Origin: Nitrospira sp.
Lineage (GTDB): Bacteria; Nitrospirota; Nitrospiria; Nitrospirales; Nitrospiraceae
DNA length: 64,000 nucleotides
Assembly (NCBI GenBank): GCA_005116835.1
Contig: SWDM01000004.1
Coordinates: 152,749-216,748 of the forward strand
Direction: 5' to 3'
Under the pieces are notes generated by a model. The model saw nothing but the letters and a program-made list of their open reading frames with translations, searched no databases and had not been told where the DNA came from. The translations under genes and the position numbers were made by a program. This document shows, in pieces, positions 18,952-26,473 of this stretch (positions within the stretch are counted from its first letter, which is position 1; each line of letters begins with the position of its first letter).

Positions 18952-20052
18952 ATGAAATTCACTGAGATACGGCCGTTGGAAGAAATCTCCCTCTCCGGAT
19001 ACAAATCGTTCCGAGAACTCAATTCCTTCCGAATGCATTCCGGTCTAAACGTACTGATCGGAGCTAACGGATCAGGAAAAACCAACTTCATTCGGTTCTT
19101 TGAATTGCTTGGCAACATCATGGATGCCAATAAAGGCTTACAGAACTACGTCAGCAGCCGCGGTCGCGCTGATGCGTTTCTTTTCCAAGGCATGAAGGTA
19201 ACACCAGAGTTCACGGCGCACCTGAAGTTTGGTCTCAACGAATACAAGTTCACCTTGCGAGCGGCTGACGATAGGTCACTCTTTTTTGCACAGGAATCTG
19301 CACCATTCGCAGGCCCTTACTTTGGTTCCATTAAAAACGACCAAGGCAGCGGGCACCTCGAAAGCCCCTTGGCTCGATCAACCAATCTCAGCAGCTCGCA
19401 GCAGTGGGTGGTAAACACTATCCGAGATTGGCGAGTCTATCACTTCCATGATACCTCTCCATCAGCCCCCGTCATGGCCAGGTGCAACATCGTGGACAAC
19501 GACGTGCTGCACAGCAACGCCGCGAATATCGCTGCATTTCTTCTGCGTCTGTCTAGCCGCTATCCAGAACATTATGAACAAATTCTTGAGACTGTACGTC
19601 AGGTCGCGCCATTCTTTGGCACATTTGTCCTCAAGGAGGTAGGATCTGAACAAACCCAGCTGCTTTGGAAGGACCGATACTCCGACTTGCTATACTACCC
19701 TCATCAACTCTCCGACGGAACGGTGCGATATATCTGTCTCGCTACGCTTCTCCTGCAACCTGACCCACCTGCGACGATTCTTATAGACGAGCCCGAACTC
19801 GGGCTACACCCTCAAGCCATAAAACTCTTAGCCAGTCTCCTCCATGAAGCAGCTGATCGAGCTCAGTTGATCGTCTCGACACAATCATCGGTCTTGCTTG
19901 ATGAATTTGAGGCTAACCAGGTGATTGTGGCAAACCATCGAGACGGCGAAACGGTTCTAGCTCGTCAAAATCAGGATCGGCTTGAAGAATGGCTCAAAGA
20001 ATACACCTTAGGTCAGCTATGGGAAAAAAATGAATTGGGAGGTCAGCCCTAA
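18952..20052 (+). CDS. AAA (AAA_21-type, ABC-like) ATPase of a two-gene module
   Basis: A 366-residue SMC/ABC-like ATPase. Walker A is GANGSGKT at 37-44, the divergent signature is LSDGT at 253-257, Walker B is ILIDEPELGLHP at 276-287, and the switch motif STQS is at 309-312. This is the OLD/AbiL/PARIS-style ATPase half without a fused nuclease. The next gene starts within its stop codon (TAATG) and encodes a DUF4276 protein, so the two are translated together. Such pairs are widely found as phage-defence or toxin-like systems; the role here is inference from architecture. The context is accessory (repeats, toxin-antitoxin genes). Confidence 0.9.
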   Translation: MKFTEIRPLEEISLSGYKSFRELNSFRMHSGLNVLIGANGSGKTNFIRFFELLGNIMDANKGLQNYVSSRGRADAFLFQGMKVTPEFTAHLKFGLNEYKFTLRAADDRSLFFAQESAPFAGPYFGSIKNDQGSGHLESPLARSTNLSSSQQWVVNTIRDWRVYHFHDTSPSAPVMARCNIVDNDVLHSNAANIAAFLLRLSSRYPEHYEQILETVRQVAPFFGTFVLKEVGSEQTQLLWKDRYSDLLYYPHQLSDGTVRYICLATLLLQPDPPATILIDEPELGLHPQAIKLLASLLHEAADRAQLIVSTQSSVLLDEFEANQVIVANHRDGETVLARQNQDRLEEWLKEYTLGQLWEKNELGGQP

Positions 20053-20732
20053 TGAAATGGGTTCGACTTTACGTCACAACTGAGGGGCAAACAGAGCGAA
20101 AATTTGCCGAAGAGGTATTAGGCCCACATCTGGCGAACTACAATATTGAAGTGAAAGCACGAGTTGTTCTAACCAACCGCAAACTTGGGAAACGGGGCGG
20201 CATCATGGATTACGACAAGATTCGCGGAGACCTTCACCGCCTTATGCTGGAAGACCAGCATGAAGAAGCACGATTCACGACCATGATCGATCTGTATGCT
20301 TTACCAATTAAATTCCCAGGTTGGACTGAAGCAAGGCAACCAACTCACTCGCAGAATCGCATAACGATACTGGAAAGCTCACTTAAAGCCGACATTGAGG
20401 ATCAACGCTTTCTGCCATATATCCAACTTCACGAATTCGAGGCGCTACTTTACTGCGATCTCTCGCAACTTCAAAAACGCATCGCAGGATCAGCGCCTGG
20501 GTTGACCAAGCTTACTAAGGAAGTCAGAGGTATTCCCCCAGAGGAAATCAACGATGGCACAACCACAGCCCCCAGCAAACGGATTATTCGCCATGTGCCC
20601 ATTTACGAAAGAAGCAAGGTACGTGTTGGAGTAGCCGCTGCGGCTGCAATCGGCCTTCCTGCATTGAGAAATAAATGCCCTCACTTTAATTCCTGGGTTA
20701 ATCGACTGGAACTTCTCACCCCCAATGCCTGA
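20052..20732 (+). CDS. DUF4276 family protein, TOPRIM-like partner of the ATPase
   Basis: A 226-residue protein whose start TEGQTERKF resembles the VEGxTE motif of TOPRIM nucleases of the OLD/RloB type: Glu11 and Glu15. Asp80 in MIDLYALPIKFPG and the block LHEFEALLY (His127-Glu128) are DUF4276 family marks. This suggests a metal-dependent nuclease domain fed by the upstream ATPase. The C-terminal part, RIIRHVPIYERSK and ALRNKCPHFNSW, is typical of the family. It overlaps the ATPase stop by 1 nt. Catalytic activity is inferred from the motif, not shown. Confidence 0.85.
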   Translation: MKWVRLYVTTEGQTERKFAEEVLGPHLANYNIEVKARVVLTNRKLGKRGGIMDYDKIRGDLHRLMLEDQHEEARFTTMIDLYALPIKFPGWTEARQPTHSQNRITILESSLKADIEDQRFLPYIQLHEFEALLYCDLSQLQKRIAGSAPGLTKLTKEVRGIPPEEINDGTTTAPSKRIIRHVPIYERSKVRVGVAAAAAIGLPALRNKCPHFNSWVNRLELLTPNA

Positions 20733-20950
20733 TACCAGGGGAAACAACGGCGGGGAAAATGGGGTCATGCTGAATTTCGTCGAATAAATAATCCTCTCGA
20801 AACCATTACGCGGTGTGTGGTGGGCCGTCTCCTTCGACTGGGCACTTGTCGCTTGTATATCGTCGCTTGTCCCCCGGCTCTGTATTAAGCTACACCTTTG
20901 CGCGGTTCACGGTGCAGAGCCTCGGCCACTGTGCGCAGAACGGAGATACC

Positions 20951-21271
20951 ATGGCGCTCACGAAGGAATTCAAAAACACGGTTGCGGCACGGGCGCAACG
21001 AGATCCTCGATTTCGCGAAGCCCTCTTCACCGAGGCGCTCAATGCCTATTTCGCTGGCGATACCGCCGTGGGCAAAACAATCCTGAGGGATCTCGTCAAC
21101 GCCACCATCGGATTTGAAGAGTTAGCTGCAACGCTCAAAAAACCGAGCAAGAGCCTGCACCGAATGCTGGCTCCACGCGGCAACCCAAGTACGGAAAACT
21201 TTTTCAGTATCGTGTGCGCCCTCCAGAAGAAGGCCCACGTGAAACTGCACGTGACCGCGAAAGCCAGCTGA
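20951..21271 (+). CDS. HTH antitoxin-like protein (COG3636 type), apparently orphan
   Basis: A 106-residue helix-turn-helix protein of the addiction-module antidote group (HigA-like). The C-terminal half, FEELAATLKKPSKSLHRMLA, reads as the DNA-binding HTH followed by the usual GNPSTENFF block. The start is ATG 20951 with GGAG 5 nt upstream; the open frame reaches back to 20813 without conserved sequence. These proteins normally pair with a RelE/HigB-like toxin directly upstream; the 218 bp upstream contain no toxin frame. It is either a solitary regulator or the survivor of a broken pair. Confidence 0.8.
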   Translation: MALTKEFKNTVAARAQRDPRFREALFTEALNAYFAGDTAVGKTILRDLVNATIGFEELAATLKKPSKSLHRMLAPRGNPSTENFFSIVCALQKKAHVKLHVTAKAS

Positions 21272-22123
21272 GCCATCGTCAGAACCATCGCACAACTCGA
21301 AACGGAATATTTGGAACCAGGCATGACTGTTAACTTCGTTGGTGGCAAGAGGCGGTCTATTACCATTGAACATTCTGTCCCTTACTCCCCGCTCCCGTTC
21401 AACCCACCCGTTGAACATTCACCATCCAACATTGACCATTCCTCCCCACCGACACCATCAATCAATCAGCGTGATGAATCAATTCAGATTCATCGCCGAA
21501 TCAAAAACGATTCACAGCAGTGTTAAATCCCATCCTGTGAGGCTCTGAAATTCCATATTTAGCGCCATGAATGAATACTTTCAGCCGCGGCCCGCAATTT
21601 GCTTAACTGCGAAATACCGCCCCCTTGAAATAAAATGAAAATATTTCATGAGACCTAACTGTTTGGATAGGAATCTTTAAAGACTTGTGATATTGTCCCG
21701 CGCACCATGGATCATAAAATGGTTCTTGATATCCCTCATGCCCTTCCCCATCCCACGCGACCATCAATCACAACCTTTCGAACATTCCCCGGTGCTGGCA
21801 GTGCCCTACCCAATGTCGAGCCACAACTCACCACCGCGACAGAAATTCTAGCGACGATCGCCAGCTATTTATTTGTCACTCAGACAACTGGTTCGGACAT
21901 TGAACGGAAACCAGACAAGTCGTTCACACGGTAACGGGGGATTACTTGATAAAGGTCCAAAGGGAAAACACCTAACAGGAAAACGTGGAGATATTGGTTC
22001 CTGACACCATTATCCCTCCTCCTCACATGCGACACTCGCAGGACAGTTGCAGGCACATTATTCTGTTACCGGAGGAATGAATGGCTGGTTCCCCATCCAC
22101 AACTCAGCTTGCGGGAGGTATCC
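21272..22123. other. AT-rich spacer without recognisable genes
   Basis: No convincing gene in 852 bp. Bases 21365-21450 contain low-complexity words (TTGAACATT, CCAACATTGACC) like those at 27300 and 29115. A perfect hairpin, GATGAATC-6-GATTCATC, lies at 21473-21494. Bases 21620-21690 are clearly AT-rich. A 75-codon frame from 21707 has no ribosome binding site and no recognisable sequence. The composition change fits a boundary of horizontally acquired DNA. Confidence 0.4.
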
Positions 22124-22798
22124 ATGTTCAATGCAATTAAGCATCGAGTAGGAATTAGCCTATTAAGCATCTGTATCATGTTAATTATCTGCCAGGGAGT
22201 CTCGCCGTTGAGTGCATTCTCACAAGAAGCGCTAGGTCCAAGCTTTGAGTTTAATCCAGAGGAAGTCCTGGATAAATATTACCTGTATCATGATGCTAGC
22301 GGAAACAATAACATTAGGCACGTGATGAGAAAACATCCAGTTCTTGCCCGTGCAAGCGCAGGAGGCTACTTATTTAAGATGGTCAAATTTAAAGGTATAA
22401 CTGCCAAATACGGGGGGAATCTCACTGCCACACTAAACCTCGATGTTGACACGAGCGAGATAAGACGTTTGCCACAATATGCAGGAATGGATTTGAGAGT
22501 TTTGAACTATGAGCCAGACCCTGAAGACTTTGCCTACATTCAATTTTATAATGATATAGGTAAAATCGAGACACTTCCCCTTGAAACGACATCCGACGCG
22601 GCTGGCCAAATATCATTCATGCTTCCCCTCACAGTATCTCAAGCAGAAACGATCTTCCAATCTCGCTCAGGGGCGAACATTCCAGCTACAATCTTCATGA
22701 CAAAGCATGTCCTGACTACCAACAAACGGAACGTGTCAATGAGTTTGGGACACTGGCCGTTGGCATTTAGTGTAGAACCTCGTCTGTCGACGTCGTGA
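22124..22798 (+). CDS. Secreted protein of unknown function, low GC
   Basis: A 224-residue exported protein. ATG 22124 follows GGGAGG by 5 nt. The signal peptide covers about 1-34 (ISLLSICIMLIICQG core, SAFSQ near the cleavage site). The mature part has no motif I recognise; a segment with alternating beta pattern (LTATLNLDVDTSEIRR, IPATIFMTKHVL) suggests an all-beta fold. AT-rich codons are frequent, unlike neighbouring genes, pointing to recent transfer. The stop overlaps a hairpin (CTCGTCTG..CAGACGAG). It ends about 55 bp from the truncated 16S fragment. Confidence 0.7.
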   Translation: MFNAIKHRVGISLLSICIMLIICQGVSPLSAFSQEALGPSFEFNPEEVLDKYYLYHDASGNNNIRHVMRKHPVLARASAGGYLFKMVKFKGITAKYGGNLTATLNLDVDTSEIRRLPQYAGMDLRVLNYEPDPEDFAYIQFYNDIGKIETLPLETTSDAAGQISFMLPLTVSQAETIFQSRSGANIPATIFMTKHVLTTNKRNVSMSLGHWPLAFSVEPRLSTS

Positions 22799-22853
22799 TT
22801 ACGTCAGACGAGACGACCACGGTCTCCGATACCACCCCGAGCCCCTCAACATT

Positions 22854-22908
22854 TGTATTAGGCGCGCCGCCAGCGTTCATTCTGAGCCAGGATCAAACTC
22901 TCATAAAG
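22854..22908 (-). pseudogene. Truncated 5' end of a 16S rRNA gene
   Basis: On the minus strand the sequence reads AGAGTTTGATCCTGGCTCAG followed by AATGAACGCTGGCGGCGCGC and CTAATACA: the universal 16S start (27F primer site and helix 3). The match ends at TAATACA, where a normal gene would read TGCAAGTCG; after that the DNA is unrelated. Only about 55 of roughly 1,540 nt remain. It is preceded by a complete-looking rRNA promoter and leader. Either a rearrangement or duplication left this stub, or the assembly joined two loci here. Confidence 0.9.
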
Positions 22909-23047
22909 GTGTTCTTAGAATTTGGACCAAGGGCCACCACTTCAATACACTTACACCATTGCTCAACATTCTCTATTCAGTTGTCAAAGAACAAAATACT
23001 CGTCACGCGAGCCGAGCACTATACTCCGTGCACGGAAAGCGTGTCAA
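22909..23047 (-). promoter_or_regulatory. Ribosomal RNA operon promoter and boxA leader
   Basis: On the minus strand TTGACA (23042-23047) and TATAGT (23018-23023) are 18 nt apart, a strong sigma-70 promoter with start near 23011. The leader then has TGTTCTTTGACAA at 22981-22993, close to the boxA antitermination element, and continues to the 16S start near 22908. All signals for heavy transcription and antitermination are thus intact, while the rRNA gene they served is truncated. Confidence 0.85.
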
Positions 23048-23204
23048 GGGACCCTTTTACCAATTTATGGCCGGGTATTCCCTAAGAACCGCATGCCCTC
23101 ACCGCACACTTGCACGCGGTCAACAGGCAGGAAGCACGAGCACCATCGAACAGGCGGCAAGATAACAAAGCCACAGTGCAGAGTCAAGGTCATTTACGTG
23201 TATA

Positions 23205-24251
23205 ATGAAAATAATGTCACCGCACGAATCACCACTGTCCATAGGGCGGAGAACCATTCTGAAGGCTCTCGGCTTGGGTTCTCTCGTCGGATTGACCGGC
23301 GGCTGCGACGCAGTGGGGTCGACTTTCGGGCGCATGTTTGCCATTCCAGCGCGCGACACGACCTATTTCACGCCCAATTCAAAATTCTATGTAGTTAATT
23401 ACGCCGACGGGGCCGTGTCGATGTCGCGGGATCTCAATATCGAACAGTGGAAACTCCATGTCAAAGGGGCCGTGAGCGCGCCGATGTCGCTCGGCTGGCG
23501 CGATATTCTCAATCGCGATTCCTACGATCAAGTCTCGACACTCATGTGCATCGACACCTTACCGGGCGGGGATAGCATGGGCAACGCCACCTGGCGCGGC
23601 ATTTCGCTCAAGAAGCTGCTCATAGACGCAGGCGCCGACGAGGACACCGCGCGCGATGTGGTGTTTCGCGGCATCGATGGGTACGACGACAGCATTCCCT
23701 TCAAGCGGGCCATGCAAGACGATGTGATGCTGGCCTTTCTGATGAACGGCGAAAAGCTGCCGAAAGAACACGGCTTCCCGATTCGCCTCATCGTGCCAGG
23801 CCTGTACGGCATAAAGAATGTGAAATGGATCGTCGAGATCGAAGTCTATCCAGGAGACTATCTGGGCTACTGGCAGCGCAAGGGCTGGACCGACGACGGA
23901 ACTATCAAAATCTTCTCACGCATCGACAGTCCAGGCCACTATCAAACACTTCGCGGGCAAGAGCAGCAGTTCCGCGGCATCGCCTTCGGTGGTCCGAACA
24001 GCATCAGTAAAGTGGAACTGAGCTTCGACGCTGGACGTACGTGGAACGAGTGCAACATTGAAAAACCGATGTCGCCCTACTCCTGGGTCATCTGGAACTA
24101 CACCTGGAAGCTGCCTCAGCGAGGAAAATTCCAAACCGTCGTGCGCGCGACGGACACGAAGGGGCAGTTGCAGATTGCTGAGATTGTCCGGCCACAACCA
24201 GCAGGGGCGAGTGGACTGCACACCATTATTGCGGACGTCGAGCAAGTCTAG
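23205..24251 (+). CDS. Tat-exported molybdopterin-dependent oxidoreductase (sulfite oxidase family)
   Basis: A 348-residue protein with an Oxidored_molyb domain (about 55-225) and a C-terminal Mo-co dimerisation-like domain (about 240-345). A twin-arginine signal, GRRTILKALGLGS, is followed by LTGGC, so the precursor is probably a Tat-exported lipoprotein anchored at Cys34. The Mo-ligand cysteine is most likely Cys115 in TLMCIDTLPGGD. Electron acceptor and substrate cannot be told; no cytochrome subunit is adjacent. TATAAT at 23201-23206 overlaps the first ATG, so the ATG at 23214 could be the true start of a leaderless mRNA. Confidence 0.9.
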   Translation: MKIMSPHESPLSIGRRTILKALGLGSLVGLTGGCDAVGSTFGRMFAIPARDTTYFTPNSKFYVVNYADGAVSMSRDLNIEQWKLHVKGAVSAPMSLGWRDILNRDSYDQVSTLMCIDTLPGGDSMGNATWRGISLKKLLIDAGADEDTARDVVFRGIDGYDDSIPFKRAMQDDVMLAFLMNGEKLPKEHGFPIRLIVPGLYGIKNVKWIVEIEVYPGDYLGYWQRKGWTDDGTIKIFSRIDSPGHYQTLRGQEQQFRGIAFGGPNSISKVELSFDAGRTWNECNIEKPMSPYSWVIWNYTWKLPQRGKFQTVVRATDTKGQLQIAEIVRPQPAGASGLHTIIADVEQV

Positions 24252-24325
24252 CTCACCTCACCCCTTCTTGACTTCAACTCTATCAAACCTTACGATGTAG
24301 CCACACTTGGGACTACGGAGGGTAT

Positions 24326-24601
24326 GTGAAATTCACAAATGTTCGAGAACTCAAAGCCAAAACTTCAGAAATGCTGAGAACCGTCGAGATGGGAAATACC
24401 GTCTTGGTCACAAACCATGGACGCCCTGCAGCCATGCTCGTCCCAGTCACGGAAGATGATATTGAGGATGCAATGCTGGCGTATAGCCCGCAACTCCGCA
24501 AGAAAATCGAGGCTGGGCTGAAAGACATTCGGGCAGGGCGAACGATGCCGTTGGCAGAATACATGAACAGGCGCGCGAAGCGGAAAGCAAAGAGAGCGTG
24601 A
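24326..24601 (+). CDS. Phd/YefM-family antitoxin
   Basis: A 91-residue antitoxin. The N-terminal MKFTNVRELKAKTSEMLRTV and VLVTNHGRPAAMLVP are the DNA-binding YefM/Phd fold; the Lys/Arg-rich C-terminal end would wrap the toxin. Its TGA overlaps the GTG of the following RelE-type toxin by 4 nt, the classic antitoxin-first operon. It would neutralise the toxin and repress the operon promoter. Confidence 0.92.
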   Translation: MKFTNVRELKAKTSEMLRTVEMGNTVLVTNHGRPAAMLVPVTEDDIEDAMLAYSPQLRKKIEAGLKDIRAGRTMPLAEYMNRRAKRKAKRA

Positions 24602-24864
24602 CGCTTCAGGTCTTCCTCTCAGAAAAGGCGCAAGACGACCTCGACGAGTTCCCAAGGAAGATCGCTGCCCAAATCGTCGCTGACTGCTCCCGACTCGCAA
24701 ACAATCCAGTCCCAGATGGAAAGCGAATCAAGAAATTGCAAGGCTATAAGGAACGTCTTTATCGTCTGCGAGCGGGAGACTATCGCATCGTCTTTAGACG
24801 GTCTGGCACTCGGATCGACATCGTCAGGATCTTGAGCAAACCAGACTTTCAGCGGCTGTATTGA
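24598..24864 (+). CDS. RelE/ParE-superfamily toxin
   Basis: An 88-residue toxin with the RelE fold pattern: N-terminal FLSEKAQDDLDEFP helix, IKKLQGYKERLYRLRAGDYR core and IVFRRSGTRIDIVRIL strand. The core Arg/Lys set matches mRNA-cleaving RelE proteins more than ParE, but the two are hard to separate by eye. GTG 24598 lies inside the antitoxin stop (GTGA). Together they form a type II toxin-antitoxin module. Confidence 0.92.
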   Translation: MTLQVFLSEKAQDDLDEFPRKIAAQIVADCSRLANNPVPDGKRIKKLQGYKERLYRLRAGDYRIVFRRSGTRIDIVRILSKPDFQRLY

Positions 24865-24901
24865 TCCTGCAAGATCAAACTGTTGCGAAAACGCTCTGAC
24901 A

Positions 24902-25168
24902 ATGAGAAAGCACGCTACCAAGAATCGGTCACGGACGAACTGGGCAAAGATTGACAAGCTCAAGGACAGCGAGATCGATTTCTCCGATATCCCAAAGCTA
25001 GGAAAGACCTTCTTCAAACGTTCAGTGCTCAGGCTTCCCGAGCCAAAGACCGCCATCACCATTCGTCTGGATCGTCAGGTCTTGAATTGGTTCAAGGCCA
25101 AGGGGCCTGGTTATCAGACGCGGATCAATGCCCTCCTCAGGGCTTATATGGAGGCGCACAAAGAATGA
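24902..25168 (+). CDS. BrnA-type antitoxin, apparently without BrnT
   Basis: An 88-residue protein whose C-terminal half, ITIRLDRQVLNWFKAKGPG followed by YQTRINALLRAYMEA, is the BrnA ribbon-helix-helix signature. A BrnT toxin normally lies directly upstream; here the upstream gene is the RelE-type toxin. It is thus an orphan, or a second antitoxin serving the same toxin. Repeat family A begins right after its stop codon. Confidence 0.85.
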   Translation: MRKHATKNRSRTNWAKIDKLKDSEIDFSDIPKLGKTFFKRSVLRLPEPKTAITIRLDRQVLNWFKAKGPGYQTRINALLRAYMEAHKE

Positions 25169-25326
25169 GGAGGGATGGAGCCTGATGATCTTCTGTGCTC
25201 GCGCAACGCGCGGCCTCAGAAGGATGGGGGAGGAGCGGCCCGGTGCCCTCCTTGCTCGCAGAACGCGCACGATGAAACGGTGCTCGTCCGATGCGCGCAG
25301 TCGAGGGCAGCCTCGGCCACTCCCCC
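25169..25326. repeat. Family A repeats, truncated copy 3 followed by full copy 4
   Basis: Copy 3 (25169-25222) has the left arm GGATGGAGCCTGATGATCTT and the first half of the core, then stops. Copy 4 has arms at 25226-25250 (GGAGCGGCCCGGTGCCCTC) and 25303-25326 (GAGGGCAGCCTCGGCCAC) around the core with a GCAC..GTGC-like inner hairpin (GCACGATGAAACGGTGC). Copy 3 starts directly at the BrnA stop codon. Confidence 0.8.
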
Positions 25327-25417
25327 TAAAGAGATGTATAGCGATCGGGATGGTCGCGCACCGTGAACCACACCGCTACCCCTCACTGAGGCGAGACAAT
25401 GACCGGCCAAGTCGGTC

Positions 25418-25517
25418 TCAACGGTGGTGGCTAATCTGATCGCCCTGCTCGCAGAGGCCGCACGATCAGAATGTGCTCCCTCGATGCGCGCAGTGAACGA
25501 CAATCAGACCACCCTTG
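25418..25517. repeat. Family A repeat, copy 5, upstream of the HEPN-like gene
   Basis: The core CTGCTCGCAGAGGCCGCACG continues through GATGCGCGCAGTGAA. The flanking GGTGGCTAATCTGATC and CAATCAGACCACC pair imperfectly. This element lies in the stretch where the following gene's frame appears to extend upstream, so that extension is spurious. Confidence 0.6.
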
Positions 25518-25540
25518 TGGAAGTGAATGAAGAAGAGAGC

Positions 25541-26143
25541 ATGTTAGGGAGCTTGTCCGTGAACGAATGGCTGAACTTTTATCTTCAATATTTCCCAACA
25601 AAGACCGAAGCCAGAGATTTTATCGAGGCCTGCGAGCAGCAAGTACCACCAAACAACACTGCCAAAATCCTTATGCACCAGGCACAGAGACTGATCTCTC
25701 TTTCCGATGACATCTTAGAGATACGCCCTCATACAGATTCGCTTAGGCTGCTGTTCCTTTTGATGTGTGCGGAAAACATCGCGAAGCTCCACGATGGATT
25801 CACAGGAGAAGGACATTCACGGAATTACGTGCGCAAGTTTTTCAAGGATTTCTTAAGCGACAATGACAAGCAAGGACTCGGAGCCGGATTTCGTGACAAC
25901 TCAGCCTCAGCCCATCTACTACCGACGCTCGGCCTTGACAGGGCAGTCGACATGCTCTACGAGATCCGCTGTGATGTCGTCCATGAGGGTGAATTTTGGA
26001 GCTTTGCTTTCCACGACGGGACGATGTCCATGGTGAACACTGATCCCGATGTAATCGCCGATATCACTTTCGACAGCTTGCGCGATATCGTTGTCCGGGG
26101 ATCAATCAATGCAACTAGGAGCAAATTGACTGCCTCAAAATAG
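25541..26143 (+). CDS. HEPN-like protein of unknown function
   Basis: A 200-residue all-helical protein I do not recognise as a named family. Near residue 150 it reads LYEIRCDVVHEGEFW, in which R-C-D-V-V-H fits the R-x4-H motif of HEPN RNases, and the order (long helices, then R-x4-H, then a beta end) resembles Apea-like HEPN proteins. I start at ATG 25541, since the frame upstream is a family A repeat. It lies among toxin-antitoxin genes, where HEPN toxins are common, but no MNT-type antitoxin partner is adjacent. Confidence 0.65.
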   Translation: MLGSLSVNEWLNFYLQYFPTKTEARDFIEACEQQVPPNNTAKILMHQAQRLISLSDDILEIRPHTDSLRLLFLLMCAENIAKLHDGFTGEGHSRNYVRKFFKDFLSDNDKQGLGAGFRDNSASAHLLPTLGLDRAVDMLYEIRCDVVHEGEFWSFAFHDGTMSMVNTDPDVIADITFDSLRDIVVRGSINATRSKLTASK

Positions 26144-26214
26144 GGTCACTACGGGCGGCCTGTTCAGTGTTGGACATAGCATCGATTCACTGAGGCCTTC
26201 AGGAGCTAATCGTT

Positions 26215-26454
26215 TCACAAGCCTGCGACAGTGCAATTCTCACTCTTACCATCAATGATCTGTCGTCCAAAAGCGAAACAGTACTTAATCGCTTCCTGCC
26301 TAGTTTTCAACGTATTGGAAGTGCTGAACTGCCTGCTGGTGACCTTATCGCTGCGATGCATGAGGATGACAATGTTGCCCGTCCACTCCCCCGAGTCAGC
26401 CAGTTGATGAGGCACGGCCCTGATCTCATAACCGTTGTAAGTCATACCATCCAT
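26215..26454 (-). CDS. Small conserved-looking protein (79 aa)
   Basis: A 79-residue product opening MDGMTYNGYEIRAVPHQL with WTGNIVILMH and a C-terminal AIKYCFAFGRQIIDGK. The alternating beta-beta-helix pattern looks like a compact single domain; similar small proteins occur in many proteobacteria as unknown-function genes. No membrane segment. It lies 20 nt after the CsgG-like lipoprotein gene on the same strand and could be co-transcribed with it. Confidence 0.75.
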   Translation of the reverse strand: MDGMTYNGYEIRAVPHQLADSGEWTGNIVILMHRSDKVTSRQFSTSNTLKTRQEAIKYCFAFGRQIIDGKSENCTVAGL

Positions 26455-26473
26455 CTCACGACGTGCCCCTTAT

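Noticed and set aside
18952-20732. Naming the ATPase/DUF4276 pair as PARIS or AbiL
   Set aside because: Second gene looks like DUF4276, not DUF4435 (AriB) or RloB; a profile search is needed before giving a system name.
20813-20950. N-terminal extension of the HTH antitoxin or a truncated toxin
   Set aside because: ATG 20951 has a good ribosome binding site and the fold starts there; the upstream stretch does not read as RelE/HigB in any frame.
21707-21934. A 75-codon plus-strand frame
   Set aside because: No ribosome binding site, no recognisable pattern, AT-rich spacer.
25175-25503. Short frames over family A repeats here and at 18.6, 46.8 and 58.4 kb
   Set aside because: The same arginine-rich pseudo-peptides recur wherever the repeat core occurs; they are read-throughs of repeats, not genes.
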